From: Prorocentrum cordatum
Lineage: Eukaryota > Sar > Dinophyceae > Prorocentrales > Prorocentraceae
Length of the DNA: 64,000 bases
Assembly (NCBI GenBank): GCA_963575745.1
Contig: CAUYUJ010015517.1
Span: 256,568-320,567 of the forward strand
Reading direction: 5' to 3'
Below the pieces are notes generated by a model that made no database searches, was not told the DNA's origin, and saw nothing but the letters and a program-made list of their open reading frames with translations. The translations under genes and the position numbers were made by a program. This document shows positions 10,359 to 21,635 of the stretch, in pieces (within the stretch, counting starts at the first letter, position 1; each line of letters starts with the position of its first letter).

Positions 10359-11286
10359 AGAGAACCCCCTCTGCCAGCGCCAACCGTCGTTGTCGTCGAC
10401 AGCGACGGCTGGCGCTGGCAGGACAGGGTGTCGCAGGGAGATGGGCGAGGGATGCAAATGAGGAAGACGCACCCATGATACGCGCGCCAGATCCAGTGCG
10501 CTGGAGAAGGAAGGAGGCGGAGACAGAGAAGTCAAGCTGGGCGGCATGCATGCCGAAGCCAGCGACAGACGCCCAGCCGGGCAGTGCAAGGAACGATCAG
10601 CGCAGAGGCGCATGCGAAGCAAGTGAGCATGTGGCCGGCAACGACTACAACCGACTTCCACGCGCGTGGCAAAGGTCACTGCGACCGGCACCGCCAGACC
10701 GCAGCTACCAACGCACGAGCCCACGGGCCAGAAGTGGAGGGGACAAGAGAGCGCGCACACGCTTCTACACACAGACACACACGCACAAACACACACGCAC
10801 ACCTTGCTTCGTCGGCGATGTGAAGGACGACCGTGCACAGGTGATGAGGAATGCGCTCAAGCTCAAACCCCGCTACCTGCAAACCACAAGACGGACACAC
10901 GCACACACTCACAAACACACAGATACACACAGATACACACACACGCACTTTCCAGGATAGGGCAGAGGTGGTGCGGACACACACACACACACACACAAAC
11001 ACATGCACGAACGAACCGATGCGCCCGTCGCGCGGTTGTCTCTGTGGCGCGAGCTCCCTTGCCGCGCACGCCCCCAGACATCAGAGCGGATCGAGCCCCG
11101 ATACACATCGAGGATGTGCCACAAAAGTCTTCGGCCCGCAGAGCCTGCCGCGGGAGTCTTCCCGGGAGAGCGGCGATGTGTTGCTTGCTTTGCTCTGCAG
11201 GCTCCCGTCCGCGGCGGACGCGAAGCGGCGAGGCGGACCACCCCGGGCGCACGCTCGCCAGGACTTGGAGACCGACTACCTACCAT
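10359..11286. other. no recognisable gene; CA tracts
   Basis: Contains a CAGCGACGGCTGGCGCTGGC motif near 10400 and CA-rich tracts at about 10755-10805 and 10890-11005. The rest is unrecognised. Confidence 0.45.
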
Positions 11287-11425
11287 TATGTCGGGCGTGT
11301 CCCCCTACAGGGGGATGTCCGACGAAAAATAAAGAATACACTATTTTTTGATTATGTTTTGACTATTTGTGGGGTATTTTGCATTTGTCATAAAAAATCC
11401 CCTGTTGGGGGACAGGCCCGACATA
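11287..11425. mobile_element. MITE, TCGGGC family, copy 4
   Basis: Best-preserved TIRs: TATGTCGGGCGTGTCCCCCT at the left and its complement (TGGGGGACAGGCCCGACATA) at the right, with TA on each side. The interior of about 75 bp is strongly AT-rich and non-coding. Confidence 0.85.
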
Positions 11426-11829
11426 AACATACCAGACCACCCCAACCCAGCCCGAAGGCCCGAATTTGAATCGAATTTCGTGTTAGTGGGGGGGGGGTAC
11501 AGTCGGACTCGACTGGACAGGACACGCGAGAGGACACAAGACCCTACCGAGGGCCACATCGCCACAGGAGTGTAAACAGGCACGTGTCGCGAGGCACTTA
11601 GGACACAAGGGTACCCCTGAGCTGGCAGGGTCGACCTGCCAATCTGGGCCGATGCTACGGGCCCCAGGTGTTTTCTTACACTGTTCCCCAACTCCCCCCC
11701 CCCACTGGAAATGGAGGGCACATTGAGGCCTTCGGGTTTTGGTTGGGGTGTGGCTTGGTGGGCCGGTGCCTCGAGTCTGCGCTCAAATGGGGTGCCTCCG
11801 CGGGCGGGGGCACGGGGCGGCAGCGGGCG

Positions 11830-12075
11830 GCACAGCGAGGTGGGGAACCGGAGGAACGAAGACACCACGAGAGCAGGAGCTTGTGGAGCTCTGCGCGGAT
11901 TGCTCGGATCCGCGCCGGACCCCCCCCTCCCTGGCGCGCGGTCCGCGTGCCAGGGGCGGCGACGGAGGCGCCGCCAGGGGGGGCCCCGCGCGGATCCAAG
12001 AGATCCGCGCGGAGCGCCAAAAGTTTATGTTTGTGCCGTTTTTCGGGGATGGACAGAACCCCCTGTATTAAAACG
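11830..12075. mobile_element. GC-rich hairpin element, copy 2
   Basis: Core hairpin 11878-12025: CTCTGCGCGGATTGCTCGGA at the left pairs with GCGCGGATCCAAGAGATCCG at the right, around a CTGGCGCG / GGCGCC centre. Weaker arm similarity continues outward by about 50 bp on both sides when compared with copy 3. There is no coding capacity. Confidence 0.7.
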
Positions 12076-12207
12076 TGGTGTAGTGAAAAGGGCCTCGGGC
12101 CCAAATCTGGCTGGCGCAAGCCTGGAAAAGGACGGCCGCGGCGCCCCCTCGAGAACCAAAAAACGGCCAATTCACTAATAGACGTGTCAGGGTAGGATGG
12201 CTACACG

Positions 12208-12258
12208 TCGTTCACTTCTAATCGTGCTCACTTCTAATCGTGCTCACTTCTAATCGTG
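12208..12258. repeat. 17-bp tandem repeat, CGTGCTCACTTCTAAT
   Basis: Three near-identical CGTGCTCACTTCTAAT units after ACACGTCGTTC. The same leader and a diverged version of the unit recur at 16133-16185. Confidence 0.85.
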
Positions 12259-12394
12259 CGCCGAGTGTTTTTCATTCGTCGAGGGACCGACCGGGACGCC
12301 CACGACGGCCCTGGAACCCTCGCCGAGAGGAGGTCACATCCCCAGAGGCCCTCCCCTGGACGGTTTCCCCCGGGGCCGTAGGCGACCCGAGGGG

Positions 12395-12570
12395 AGGAGG
12401 GCGAGGAGGGGAAGGAGGAGGTGGAGGAGGAGGAGGAGGTGTAGGAGGAGGAGGAGGAGGAGGAGGAGGAGGAGGAGGAGGAGGAGAAGGACGAGGAGGA
12501 GGAGGAGGAGGAGGGGGAGGAGGAGGAGGAGAAGGAGGGGGAGGGAGGAGGGAGGTGGAGGAGGAGGAGT
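12395..12570. repeat. (GGA)n microsatellite
   Basis: Imperfect GGA/GAG triplets with occasional GTA and GGC. Confidence 0.95.
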
Positions 12571-13754
12571 AGAAGGAGGAGGACGGGTCGCCTAAGCCCT
12601 TTGGAGAAACCCTCCACCCTTCCCCCGACGTCGTCACGACCAGCTCGTCGTGCCGCGTCCGGCCGTGGCCTCGAGACCTCCACCAGAGGGCTCCAGAGAC
12701 GAAGAGACGTCCAATCCGCCCACGACTGGATCTTCCTTCTCGTCCACCTCCCTCGCATCTTTCGCTTCCGCCTCCGTCCTGACTCTCTCAATACGTGTGT
12801 TTGTGTGTGTGTGTCCCCATTCTTCCCAGTCTCCGCCTGGCTCAGCACCACCCTGTTGCATTCTGCTTCAGTCCATGACATTGTGCCTTCCCGCCCCTCC
12901 TCACTCCTTGCATCCGTCCCCTCCCACCGTCCCGCCAATTTGCCTCCTGCATCGCTTTACTACTCTCTCTCCCCGCCGCGCCTCCTCCCAACGCACGATT
13001 CTCATGCTCTGTGTCACGGGAGGTCGGGCAGCCCAGTGCTCACCGCACTCTGGATATCAACACCTCCTAAAAAGAGAACATGGGCCTGGAGCCAAGACGC
13101 GCTGACGGATCCACGGCGTCTCCCATACTTTTGAGAGCGACCGATGTTCTCACTGCGGCAAGCCTCGGAGACTCACCCGTCCATCGTCTAACCGTCTCTC
13201 CTCTCCCCCCACCCTGCTTGCTCAAGGCTCCTCGCGGCGCACGACCCTGATCGTCTCGGCGTCCTGGCCAGCCCCTCTCGAGCTGCTCTCTCTGGAGGGC
13301 ACGCTCGGACGCGTGCCAGAGTGTCTGCATGCATCTTTGTGTGTGTGCACGGCCACACGAACGTGCCACACAGCTCGGGAGAGCACTTGGATAAGCCACT
13401 CAGCCTGCACATGGTGGTTTATAACACCTCTTTACTCTTTACGCATGCATGGAAAAACTGGAGCTAAGATGATGGTGCTTATGTATACACTGTGCGCAAC
13501 CTAATCTACGATACGTGCTTGAAGAGGGGCGCTTGTCACGTATCAGCGGTAACATCAAATACGGGGGGAAACCAGAGACCCTCACAGAGGCCCCCGCATG
13601 CGCGAAGGCCCCGTCATGCGCAAAAGCCTGGCGCAAACTGAAACATCCCACAGGTCCCGTGTTCAAGGATATCAAAAACGCTGGGCGTGGAGGGGGGAAG
13701 GCATATTTTCTTGGTGTGCACCATCAGTGTAAATGTTGAGCGCTGCCATCTGCA
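12571..13754. other. no recognisable gene
   Basis: Pyrimidine-rich in 12720-13010, otherwise mixed. Open frames are short and overlap on both strands. No domain was recognised. Confidence 0.45.
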
Positions 13755-13960
13755 CGTTCCGAAGCACGTCCCCTGGCGCGTCCGCTGGCGCGCCCCGTGG
13801 GACATCCGCTGGCAAGTTCCCTGGCTCGTCCCCTGGCGCTTCTCCTGGCACGCCCTGTAACGTCCCGCGACATGGTCCTGACACGTCCATCGCACGTTCC
13901 CTTAAACCTCCCCTGTCGCGTCCCAGGCGCGTCCCGTGGCGCGTCCATTCGCCCCCTCTC
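13755..13960. repeat. CTGGCGCGTCCC minisatellite
   Basis: Degenerate tandem units of about 14-16 bp (TGGCGCGTCC, TGGCAAGTTCCC, TGGCTCGTCCCC). The minus frame is Arg-Gly-Arg-Ala repeats. Confidence 0.75.
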
Positions 13961-14374
13961 GGCCGAACCTGACTCGGATCTTGAGCGAGAGCTGCTTGAG
14001 CGCCCGACCGCAACAAGAAGTGGGCGAGCCATACGTTCAGGCAGGTGGGGCTAAAGATCCAGATCAGTTCGGTCAAGGTTCGGACGCCAAAGTCGGCTGG
14101 ACCCACAACGCAATGGAGCACAGTGCAATCTACCACGGCATGAGAACATCACTGTCCACCACAGTGCGGCACAGCGCAGCGCAGCACGGGAAAAACGGAA
14201 TCGGCTCCAGCGACCTTCTCAGTGTTGCCACAGGTCGCCGAGACATCCCAAACCTCGCAAATCGATGTGCATATGCAGATTCCTTCTCTGGGTCCGTGGG
14301 CCGACAATTCTCGCTCGAAACATCCGACGCAGCGTGGCCCTCCCACCGCCGCGCAGACGCCCTGCCGGAGCTTC

Positions 14375-14650
14375 CTTCCCCCCCGTGAAGCAGCGTCCAC
14401 GTGCTCCGAGGCTGGCCCTGTCCAGCAGCAGCAGACACGCCACGAGCACCAACTGTAGGCGCTCCTCGCCGATTTCTTGGATCCGCGCCGGAGCCCCCTC
14501 CCTGGCGCGCGGAGCGCGCCAGGGGCGGCGCCCGAGGCGCCGCAGGGGGGGCCCCAGCGCGGATCCAAGAGATCTGCGAGGAGCGCCCACAGTTTGTGTG
14601 TTGTGGCGTTTTTTGTTCCTCCTCCGAATGTAGCAGCATCCCCATGTGTC
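14375..14650. mobile_element. GC-rich hairpin element, copy 3
   Basis: Best copy. Left arm GGCGCTCCTCGCCGATTTCT and right arm AGATCTGCGAGGAGCGCC pair over about 40 bp, extended by CAACTGTA against CACAGTTTGTG. The core is 14446-14599 with a CTGGCGCG / GGCGCC centre. Weaker inverted similarity extends further out. Confidence 0.75.
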
Positions 14651-14827
14651 GAGGCCGGCCCTGTCAACTCACGCGCGGGCCGCTCGCAGGCGCGCCCTGT
14701 CGAAGCTGCGGGCCCCGCGCCACCTTTTTCTGTGTTGTTGCCAGCGTGGCGCGGAGGGTCGCAGGCGAGGTCGACAGCTGGCGGGGCGCGCCGCGCGGTG
14801 GGCCCGCCGGGCAAATTGGAGAAGCAT

Positions 14828-15014
14828 TAGCTCGGGCATGCCCTCCTACAGGCGGAGTTTGCAAGGTACAAGAAATACTAATAATCAGAATAAGAATAAG
14901 AATAAGAACATAAACATAGCAATGTAATCAAAATAGCACGAACAAAGGTCACCAGACTACTTTCAGGCTCGTCTTGAATCCTCCTCCAGTAGAGAGAGGG
15001 ACACGCCCGACTTG
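14828..15014. mobile_element. MITE, TCGGGC family, copy 5
   Basis: The left end is TA-gc-TCGGGCATGCCCTCCTACAG. The right end is GGGACACGCCCGACT followed by TG, a mutated TA. The interior is AT-rich with AATAAGAATAAGAATAAG repeats and no ORF. Confidence 0.8.
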
Positions 15015-15160
15015 AGAGAAGCAGCGGGCGGCCGCGGAGGAGGCAGAACTCGCCGTCGCTCGGACGTTCATTCTCTGTGCATATTGTCGGTTTCGTGCGT
15101 GTTTTTCTTGGCCCGATGGGCGAGGATGCTTCTCGGAGGTCCTCGCCGAGAAACAAGGGT

Positions 15161-15283
15161 TATGTCGGGCGTGTCCCCCTACAGGCGGGTATTGGATGAC
15201 AAATAAAAAAGGTTTAAAACATTATCAGAACTAGTCAAATGTGGTCGACAAAATCGTCCCTGTAGAGGGACAGGCCCGACTTA
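15161..15283. mobile_element. MITE, TCGGGC family, copy 6
   Basis: TA-tg-TCGGGCGTGTCCCCCTACAG at the left and CTGTAGAGGGACAGGCCCGA-ct-TA at the right. The interior is about 70 bp and AT-rich. It lies about 147 bp downstream of copy 5. Confidence 0.85.
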
Positions 15284-16124
15284 AAATAAGGGCACACGTC
15301 CGAGCGATGCCGAGGGAAGGGGAGGAGCCTCAGCAGCTGAGAGGCGGCGCCAGAGGAGCGCGCACGCGGCAGCAAGCACCGGCAACCGGTGTACCTCGAA
15401 TAGTGCGACTCCGTGTGAGCTGCGGGAGGGGAGGCAGCGCCGGTGACCATCGAGAGGCAGGACAGCATCAGATGGGCGTCTGGCAGAAAGCCGCGGAAGC
15501 CAGGACCTTCAGATGTCGTCGACGAGAGAGCTGGCAAGCCAGAAGAGCCCAGGCTCTTCAACGGAGAGACGCGCAACCCTTCCTTGCAAGGTAGGCCCCG
15601 CCGAGGGTGGGCGGAGAAGCTTACAAAACCAATCCGCTACCGCGGTGCAATTTTGCCTCGCAACCCCGACAGTTGATTGACTGCGTCTGCGACGCCAGGA
15701 TGGAGACATCCTTCCCGGGGTAAGCCACTCCACCTCATGGGACATTCTTCATCGCGCACGCAGAGCCAGGTGCGCGAAACAGACGGGCGCTCTGGAAGCA
15801 AATAGCAGCGAGAGCCAGGAGCATCCACTTCCGCTGGCAGATGCAGCCGATATGAGAACTGACGCCGATATGGCGCAACGCGCGGGGACCCGCACGGCGC
15901 CACACTGGGAAACAAGTCTCCGTGAAAGGCTGCGACCCCCCTGCGCGTACGAAGTTGTACGGGCGTCCCTTCGTCTCTCCAGTTCCACGGGGGGGGGGTC
16001 CGTTCCGCGTGAGGCCTCTTACGAGTGGCGCGTGCTTGGTAATGCACGGCGCCCTCTGGCAGTCATGTGCTGTTGACCAATTCCAGAAGGTGAACATGGC
16101 CCCATCCCCTCATTCTCATTATGA
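15284..16124. other. no recognisable gene
   Basis: Frames of 77-136 codons exist on both strands but overlap one another and carry no motif I recognise. Confidence 0.4.
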
Positions 16125-16310
16125 TCCTCACACGTCGTTCATTTCTAGTCGTGTTCGTTTCTAAATGTGTTCGTTTCTATTTGTTCCTGGCCCTCTAGTG
16201 GCCAGGAAGAGGCCTAGGATAGAACAATTAGAAACGAAGGGATCTTGCCCCCCTAAAAAATCGAAGAACTCTCGAATAATGAGAAACGAACAGTGGGTAC
16301 CATTATCCGC
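16125..16310. repeat. GTTCGTTTCTA repeats, possibly fold-back
   Basis: Three diverged 17-bp units (GTTCGTTTCTA) at 16133-16185 after ACACGTCGTTC match the array at 12208. The complement (TAGAAACGAA, GAGAAACGAACAG) appears at 16230-16290. CCTGGCC...GGCCAGG forms a small hairpin at 16186-16206. A short fold-back element is possible. Confidence 0.5.
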
Positions 16311-16616
16311 ACACGGGGCAGACGTGCGGAAGACCCCATGTGATGATCCCGGATACAGCATGTGAAGTCCCGCTTCTACCCCGTGACGTTCCTCGCGGGG
16401 GCAGAGAACAACTAGATCACAAGCACTCTTGGAAAATCGTCGTGATGCTTGCTGCAGATCCGACTGCGTCCTTCCTCGTCATGCTTGCTGCTCATTCCGC
16501 TCCGCATCATCTTGCTGTCATGTTTGTCTGTCTGGAATCTCTCCTTTGTATCCTCCTCGTCCTTGAGATGCTTGCCCTGCCCATGCTTGATGTCCCCTGA
16601 TGCTTCTCATGGGCCT

Positions 16617-16798
16617 CACCCTCCTCCTCCTCCTTCTCCTCCTCCTCGTCCTCGTCCTCCTCCTCCTCCTCCTCTGCCTCCTCGTCCTCGTTATCCCTCC
16701 TGTCCCTCTGCTCTTTCCCTCCTCCCCTCCTCCTCCACGTCCTCCTCCTCCTCCTCCTCCTCCTCCCCGTCCTCCTCCTCCTCGTCCTCCTCGTCAGC
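16617..16798. repeat. (CTC)n microsatellite
   Basis: CTC triplets with interspersed GTC. It begins the 16.6-19.3 kb low-complexity block. Confidence 0.9.
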
Positions 16799-16808
16799 AT
16801 CACCATCC

Positions 16809-16862
<54 letters not shown>

Positions 16863-16925
16863 GCATCATCATCATCAGCATCATCAGCATCATCACCACC
16901 ACCACCACCCACCACCACCACCACC

Positions 16926-16984
<59 letters not shown>

Positions 16985-17193
16985 AATCATCATCATCATC
17001 AGCATCAATCATCATCATCAGCATCATCATCATCAACACCACCATCATCATCATCATCATCATCGTCGTCGTCATCATCATCATCATCATCGTCATCATC
17101 ATCATCATCAGCATCATCATCATCATCATCAGCAGCATCATCATCAGCATCAGCATCATCAGCATCATCATCATCAGCAGCAGCATCACCATC

Positions 17194-17238
<45 letters not shown>

Positions 17239-17295
17239 GTCGCCATCATCATCATCAGCAGCATCATCATCATAATCATCATCATCATCAGCATC

Positions 17296-17375
<80 letters not shown>

Positions 17376-17445
17376 TAGTTTCATCATCATTGTCATCATC
17401 ATCAGCATCATCATCATCATCAGCATCATCATCATAAGCATCATC
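16799..17445. repeat. (CAT)n / (ATC)n array, about 650 bp
   Basis: ATC triplets with interspersed AGC and ACC. It gives poly-His, poly-Ile/Ser and, antisense, poly-Met/Asp frames. One of the longest arrays in the window. Confidence 0.95.
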
Positions 17446-17812
17446 CTCCTTCTCCTCCTCCTCCTCCACCTCCTCCTCCTCCTCCTCCTCTGTGTCACTT
17501 TCTTCCTCCCTCCCTCCGTCCTCCTCCTTCTCCTCCTTGTGGCTCTTCCCTTTCGTCTCCTTTCTCTTCTTCGTCGTCCTCTGCCTCCTCCTGCTTCCCT
17601 TCTCTCTCTCTACCCACTCCCTCCACGCTCTCCCGGAACGTCCGGAAGCACTCCGAATAGTCAGAATCAACATCTCCGAGGACCGCCGAAGACTGTTCGA
17701 GAAACGCCTGGAACTTGTTTTCCCCTCCTCCTCCTCCTCCTCCTCCTCCGCCTCCTCCCCCCTCATCCTCCTCCTCTTCCTCCTCCTCCTCATCAGCAGC
17801 AGCATCTGCATA
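17446..17812. repeat. CTC-rich pyrimidine tract
   Basis: CTC runs at 17446-17495 and 17715-17800 surround about 200 bp of pyrimidine-rich non-triplet sequence without a recognised gene. Confidence 0.8.
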
Positions 17813-17931
17813 TGGATCATCATCAGCATCATCATCAGCAGCAGCATCATTAGCATCATCATCATACTCATCAGCATCATCACCATCATCATCAGCAGCA
17901 GCATCAGCATCAGCATCAGCATCGTTCCCAT

Positions 17932-17984
<53 letters not shown>

Positions 17985-18057
17985 GCAGCAGCATCAGCAT
18001 CAGCATCAGCATCAGCATCAGCATCATCATCAGCATCATCAGCATCATCATCATCAA
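17813..18057. repeat. (CAT)n / (CAG)n array
   Basis: CATCAT with regular CAGCAT and CAGCAG interruptions. Confidence 0.95.
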
Positions 18058-18077
18058 ACAAACAAACTGGTGTCCGT

Positions 18078-18350
18078 TTCAGGGATGAGCGTTCCCGTCG
18101 AGAGCGTCGACGTTAGGCTGTGTGGGAACTGACGGCAGTATCGCGCCTGGGATCTTTGACTGTCTTGGGGGCGCCCGCCCCTCCTCCTTCTCCCCCTCCT
18201 CCTTCTCCTCCACATCCACGAGGACCGTTTCAAGGATGGGAACTTCCCTGTCGTGAGCGGGGATGTTGGGACGCATGGGAAGTGGGAAGTGGCGGAACTT
18301 TTGCACTTGGGGCATCCGACCGTCTTCGGGGCACTCGCCCCTCCTCCAAC
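18078..18350. repeat. diverged tandem duplication, about 150-bp unit
   Basis: Two units share the order GGATGAGCGTTCCC-like start, GATGTTGGGACGC/GACGTTAGGCTG, TGGGAA, and GACTGTCTTGGGG/GACCGTCTTCGGGG. Both then run into CGCCCCTCCTCC before CTC triplets. Confidence 0.6.
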
Positions 18351-18351
18351 T

Positions 18352-19322
18352 CACCCTCCTCCTCCTCCTCCTCCTCCTCCTCCTCCTCCTCCCTCCTCCT
18401 CCTCCTCCTCCTCCCTCCTCCTCCTCCCTCCTCCTCCCCCTCCTCCCCCTCCTCCCCCTCCTCCTCCCCCTCCATCCTCCTCCTCCTCCTCCTCCTCCTC
18501 CTCCTCTTCTCCTCCTCCTCCTCCTCCTCCTCATCCCCCTCCTCCTCCTCCTCCTGCTCCTCCTCTCCTCCTCCTCCTCCTCCTCCTCCGCCCTGCCCCT
18601 CTCCTCCTCCTCCTCCTCCTCCTCCTCCTCCTCCTCCCCCGCCTCCTCCTCCTCCTCCTCCTCCTGCTCCTCTGCTCTCCCCTCCTCCTTCCTCCTCCCT
18701 CACCCTCCTTCTTCTCCTCCTCCCCCTCCTCCTTCTCCTCCTCCCCCGCTCCCCCTCCTCCTCCTCCTCCTCCTCCTCCTCCTCCTCCTCCTGCCTGCCT
18801 CCTCCTCCCTCCTCCTCCTCCTCCTCCTCCCCCCCTCCTCCTCCTCCCCTCTCCTCCCTCCTCTTCCTCTCCTCCTCCCCTCCTCCTCCTCCTCCTCTCC
18901 TCATCATCATCATCATCATCATCCCCCTCCTCCTCCTCCTCCTCCTCCTCCTCCTCCTCCTCCTCCTCCCTCTCCTCCCCTCCTCCTCCTCATCCTCCTC
19001 CTCCTCCTCCTCCTCCTCCTCCTCCTCCTCCTCCTCCCTCTCCTCCTCCCTCCTCCTCCCCCGCCTCCTCCTCCTTCTCCTCCTCCTTCTCCTCCTGCTC
19101 CTCTTCCTCTCCTCCTCCTCCTCCTCGTCCTCCTCCTCACCCTCCTTCTTCTCCTCCTCCCCCTCCTCCTTCTCCTCCTCCCCCCCCTCCTCCCCTCCTC
19201 CTCCTCCTCCTCCTCCTGTTCCTCCTCCTCCTCCTCCTCCTCCTCCTGCTGCTCCTCCTCCTCCTCCTCCTCCTCCTCCTCCTCCTCCTCCTCCTCCTAC
19301 TCCTCCTCCTGCCCCTCCTCCT
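18352..19322. repeat. (CTC)n array, about 970 bp
   Basis: The longest array in the window: CTC/CCT triplets with scattered CCCCCTCC, TTCTCC and a CAT island at 18901-18921. The 200-490-codon frames on both strands here are artefacts. Confidence 0.97.
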
Positions 19323-19794
19323 GGATGCGATGCGACGCGTGGGCCTCCGACCGCCTCGTGCCGCCCGCCCCCGCTGCCGGCCCCCGACGGACGCAGCGCC
19401 AGCTCGGGTCCCTCGGGTGCCCCCTGCGCGGGCCCTGCTTGGCGGCCGGGGGATTGTGGGTGGCTCCTGGACGAACATCAACGCCTACTTACCAAACACA
19501 TCGTGGGTTGTCAAACATGTAGCCGTCGTCAAACCAATGTTCCCCCGGACAAGGTGGCTGCACGGAAAAGGTGGCCTCCATGACCTGTTTGGCCTGAACC
19601 AGATACGGCAACTCCTCAGCGATGACTGGCTGCTACTGGCTACGGTGGGAACGCTGTTGCCACCAGAAAGAATTTGAGCCCAAGGCTTGAGCCAATGCCA
19701 TGGGCCCAGCCTCGCACACAGGGGCACGGCCCTTCGCCTGAACCCCGTGACTCAGCGGATTGGCCATTCCCCAGACATCTGGCTGCTCCATTTT
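19323..19794. other. no recognisable gene
   Basis: A plus frame continuing from the CTC array is open to 19677, but its start is repeat-derived and the tail shows no known motif. Confidence 0.4.
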
Positions 19795-19930
19795 TTTCGA
19801 TGCGTGGGCCCCAAAGGTCTGGACCGTGCCCTTCCCCAGGGTCAGGTTCTCGTCCTGAATCGTTCTGTTGACGGTTCCGGCGGGGGCCCCGGAGGCCGAA
19901 AACGGCCGAAAGCCGGTCGCTCCAATTTTC
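19795..19930. repeat. GGGCCCC-GGCCGAAAA dispersed repeat, copy 1
   Basis: Signature order: GGGCCCCAAAGGTC, GACCGTGCCCTTCCCCAGG, TTCTCGTCCTGAATCGTTCT, GGTTCCGG, then GGGGCCCCGGAGGCCGAAAA. Related blocks lie at 23.8, 24.6, 25.1, 34.3 and 61.1 kb. Non-coding. Confidence 0.6.
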
Positions 19931-20029
19931 CCCAGAGCTTCATATCTCAACGTCCAAAGCACGCCACAAGCAGACGAAGCCTGCTCGCCGCGCCCTCGCG
20001 GACCCCGGGCCTCCCCGGGCCTCGGCGCG

Positions 20030-20420
20030 AAGGAGCTCCGCGGGCGCGCGCGCGCCGGTGTGCGCTGGACATCCCCGGGGGGCGCTCCTCGTGGCGCCGC
20101 CCGCGGCGGCCAGCGCGGGCGCTGCGCCACGATCCGGCGGCCCCTCGGCGCCCCGGCGACGACCTTCGGTGGCCTCTGGCCTCCGCGGGCCTTCGCGAGG
20201 GCCGCCGGGCGCCGCCCGGGGGCCCCCCGAGGCCTACGAGGGCCCCCGAAACCTCCCCAGGGCCCCCCCGAGGCCTCCGAGGGCCTACGGGACCTCCGAG
20301 GGGGCCTCCGAAGGGGGGGGCCACCGCGGCGAGGACCTGCGCCCGCTGAGGGCCTCCGAGGGCTGCGGCGGCGGCGGCGAGGGCCGCGACGAGGCCCTCG
20401 TCCTGCTCCAGGTCCAGGCG
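20030..20420. repeat. GGCCTCCGAGGGCC-type GC-rich minisatellite
   Basis: Degenerate CCTCCGAGGGCC/CCCCCGAGGCC units of about 12-15 bp, densest at 20205-20350. A closely similar array lies at 44190-44390. Confidence 0.65.
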
Positions 20421-20689
20421 CGTCAGCCACCTGCCCTCGGCCCTCCTCGCGGAGCACAAGGCCTCGGGGAGCGTTTCGGCGGGGCGCCGCCGTGGAGGCC
20501 CGTCGTCGAGAGCTGCCGCCGCCGCCGCCGCCGCCGTCGCCGTCGCCCTCGTGGTGCTCGTGGGGAGGGGAGAGAAGGCGCCAACGGTGGCCCTCCCTGG
20601 TGTTGTTCGTCCTCTTCGGGCCTCCTGCAAGTTTCTCCTTGCCACGGCTGGGTCCGCGCACACTCGTTCTTGAAAGGTCGCATGAGTCT

Positions 20690-20935
20690 TGCGGATTGAG
20701 GGCGGGCGGCTTTCAGAATGTGTTTCTCGCCTCAGCGCCGCGCACATTCGTTTTAAACATTTGCAAGGGGTTCACGGATTGAGGGCGTGCGGATTTCAAA
20801 ATATGGCTCTCGCCTGAGCGCCGCACACATTCGTCATAACAACTTGCAGGAGCTTCGCGGATTGAGGGCGGTTCCTTTTCAACATGTGGCTATCGCCTGA
20901 GCGCCGCGCACATTTGTTTTAAACAGTCGCAGCAT
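20690..20935. repeat. about 84-bp tandem repeat, three copies
   Basis: Units start at GCGGATTGAGGGCG (about 20691, 20774 and 20858). They share TTTCAGAATGTG, CTCGCCTGAGCGCCGC and ACATTCGTTTTAAACA, and differ by substitutions and small indels. Confidence 0.85.
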
Positions 20936-21260
20936 TTTTACGGGTTCCGATGGTCAACTTACCAGACATGGTGTTTTGGAACGATTCAAGATTGTCAGGG
21001 CGCCACAGTTTTCGCGGTGTTGAAGTCCGAGGCCTGGTGTTCTGGCACGACTCAGGACCGTCAATACGCAACAATCAGGTTGATTAATGGCGCTCGAGTC
21101 CCGAGAATGGTGCTTTCGCACGCTTCAGGATCTTCAAAAGGTTGTCTCCCAACGGGGCACTTCCTCAGTGAAAATGAATCCTTGTAGGGACCTGTGAAGA
21201 GGGAGCTTGGAGGGAAGGTTTATTCCAGTGTCGTTGATGAGTCTTGGGTTTACGCTGGTC
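20936..21260. other. no recognisable gene
   Basis: A short internal echo of TGGTGTT(T/C)TGG(A/C)ACGA and GACTCAGGA occurs around 20970-21060. Nothing else was seen. Confidence 0.4.
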
Positions 21261-21261
21261 G

Positions 21262-21452
21262 TCGTCCTCCGCCTCCTCCTCCTCCTCCTCCTCCTCCTCC
21301 TCCTGCTCCTCCTCCTGCTCCTCCTCCTCCTCCTCCTCCTCCTTCTCCTCCTCCTCCTCCTCCCCCTCTTCCTCCTCCTCCTCCTCCTCCTCCTCTCCTC
21401 CTCCTCCTCCTCCTCCTCCTCCTCCTCCTCCTCCTCCTCCTCCTCCTCCCTC
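21262..21452. repeat. (CTC)n microsatellite
   Basis: CTC triplets with rare TGC/TTC interruptions. Confidence 0.95.
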
Positions 21453-21635
21453 CTCCCTCGGCGTGTGCAGGGTGAGGGGGGCGAGGGGGTGGTGGGGTGG
21501 TGGTGGCTGGAGGCTCAAGGAGTGGCGATTCAAGAAGGACGACTGGGGGCTTCACACTGATCTGGGAGGGGTGGGTGGGGACTGAGTTTCTGAAGCACCA
21601 GGGGGCCAGGGGGTGATGGGAGGAAGGGCTGGAGA

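Noticed and set aside
18120-19583. Open frames of 400-490 codons on both strands (Pro, Ser, Leu or Glu/Gly/Arg rich)
   Set aside because: They translate the CTC array in every phase. The same reasoning removes the long frames over 1.9-2.2, 12.4-12.6, 16.6-18.1, 21.3-22.2, 24-24.4, 25.5-25.8, 28.1-28.6, 33.4-34.1 and 55 kb.
19678-19705. Reverse-strand ATTGGCTCAAG resembling the SL 3' end
   Set aside because: Only the last 10 bases match and the upstream SL bases do not. A 10-mer match is expected occasionally in 64 kb.
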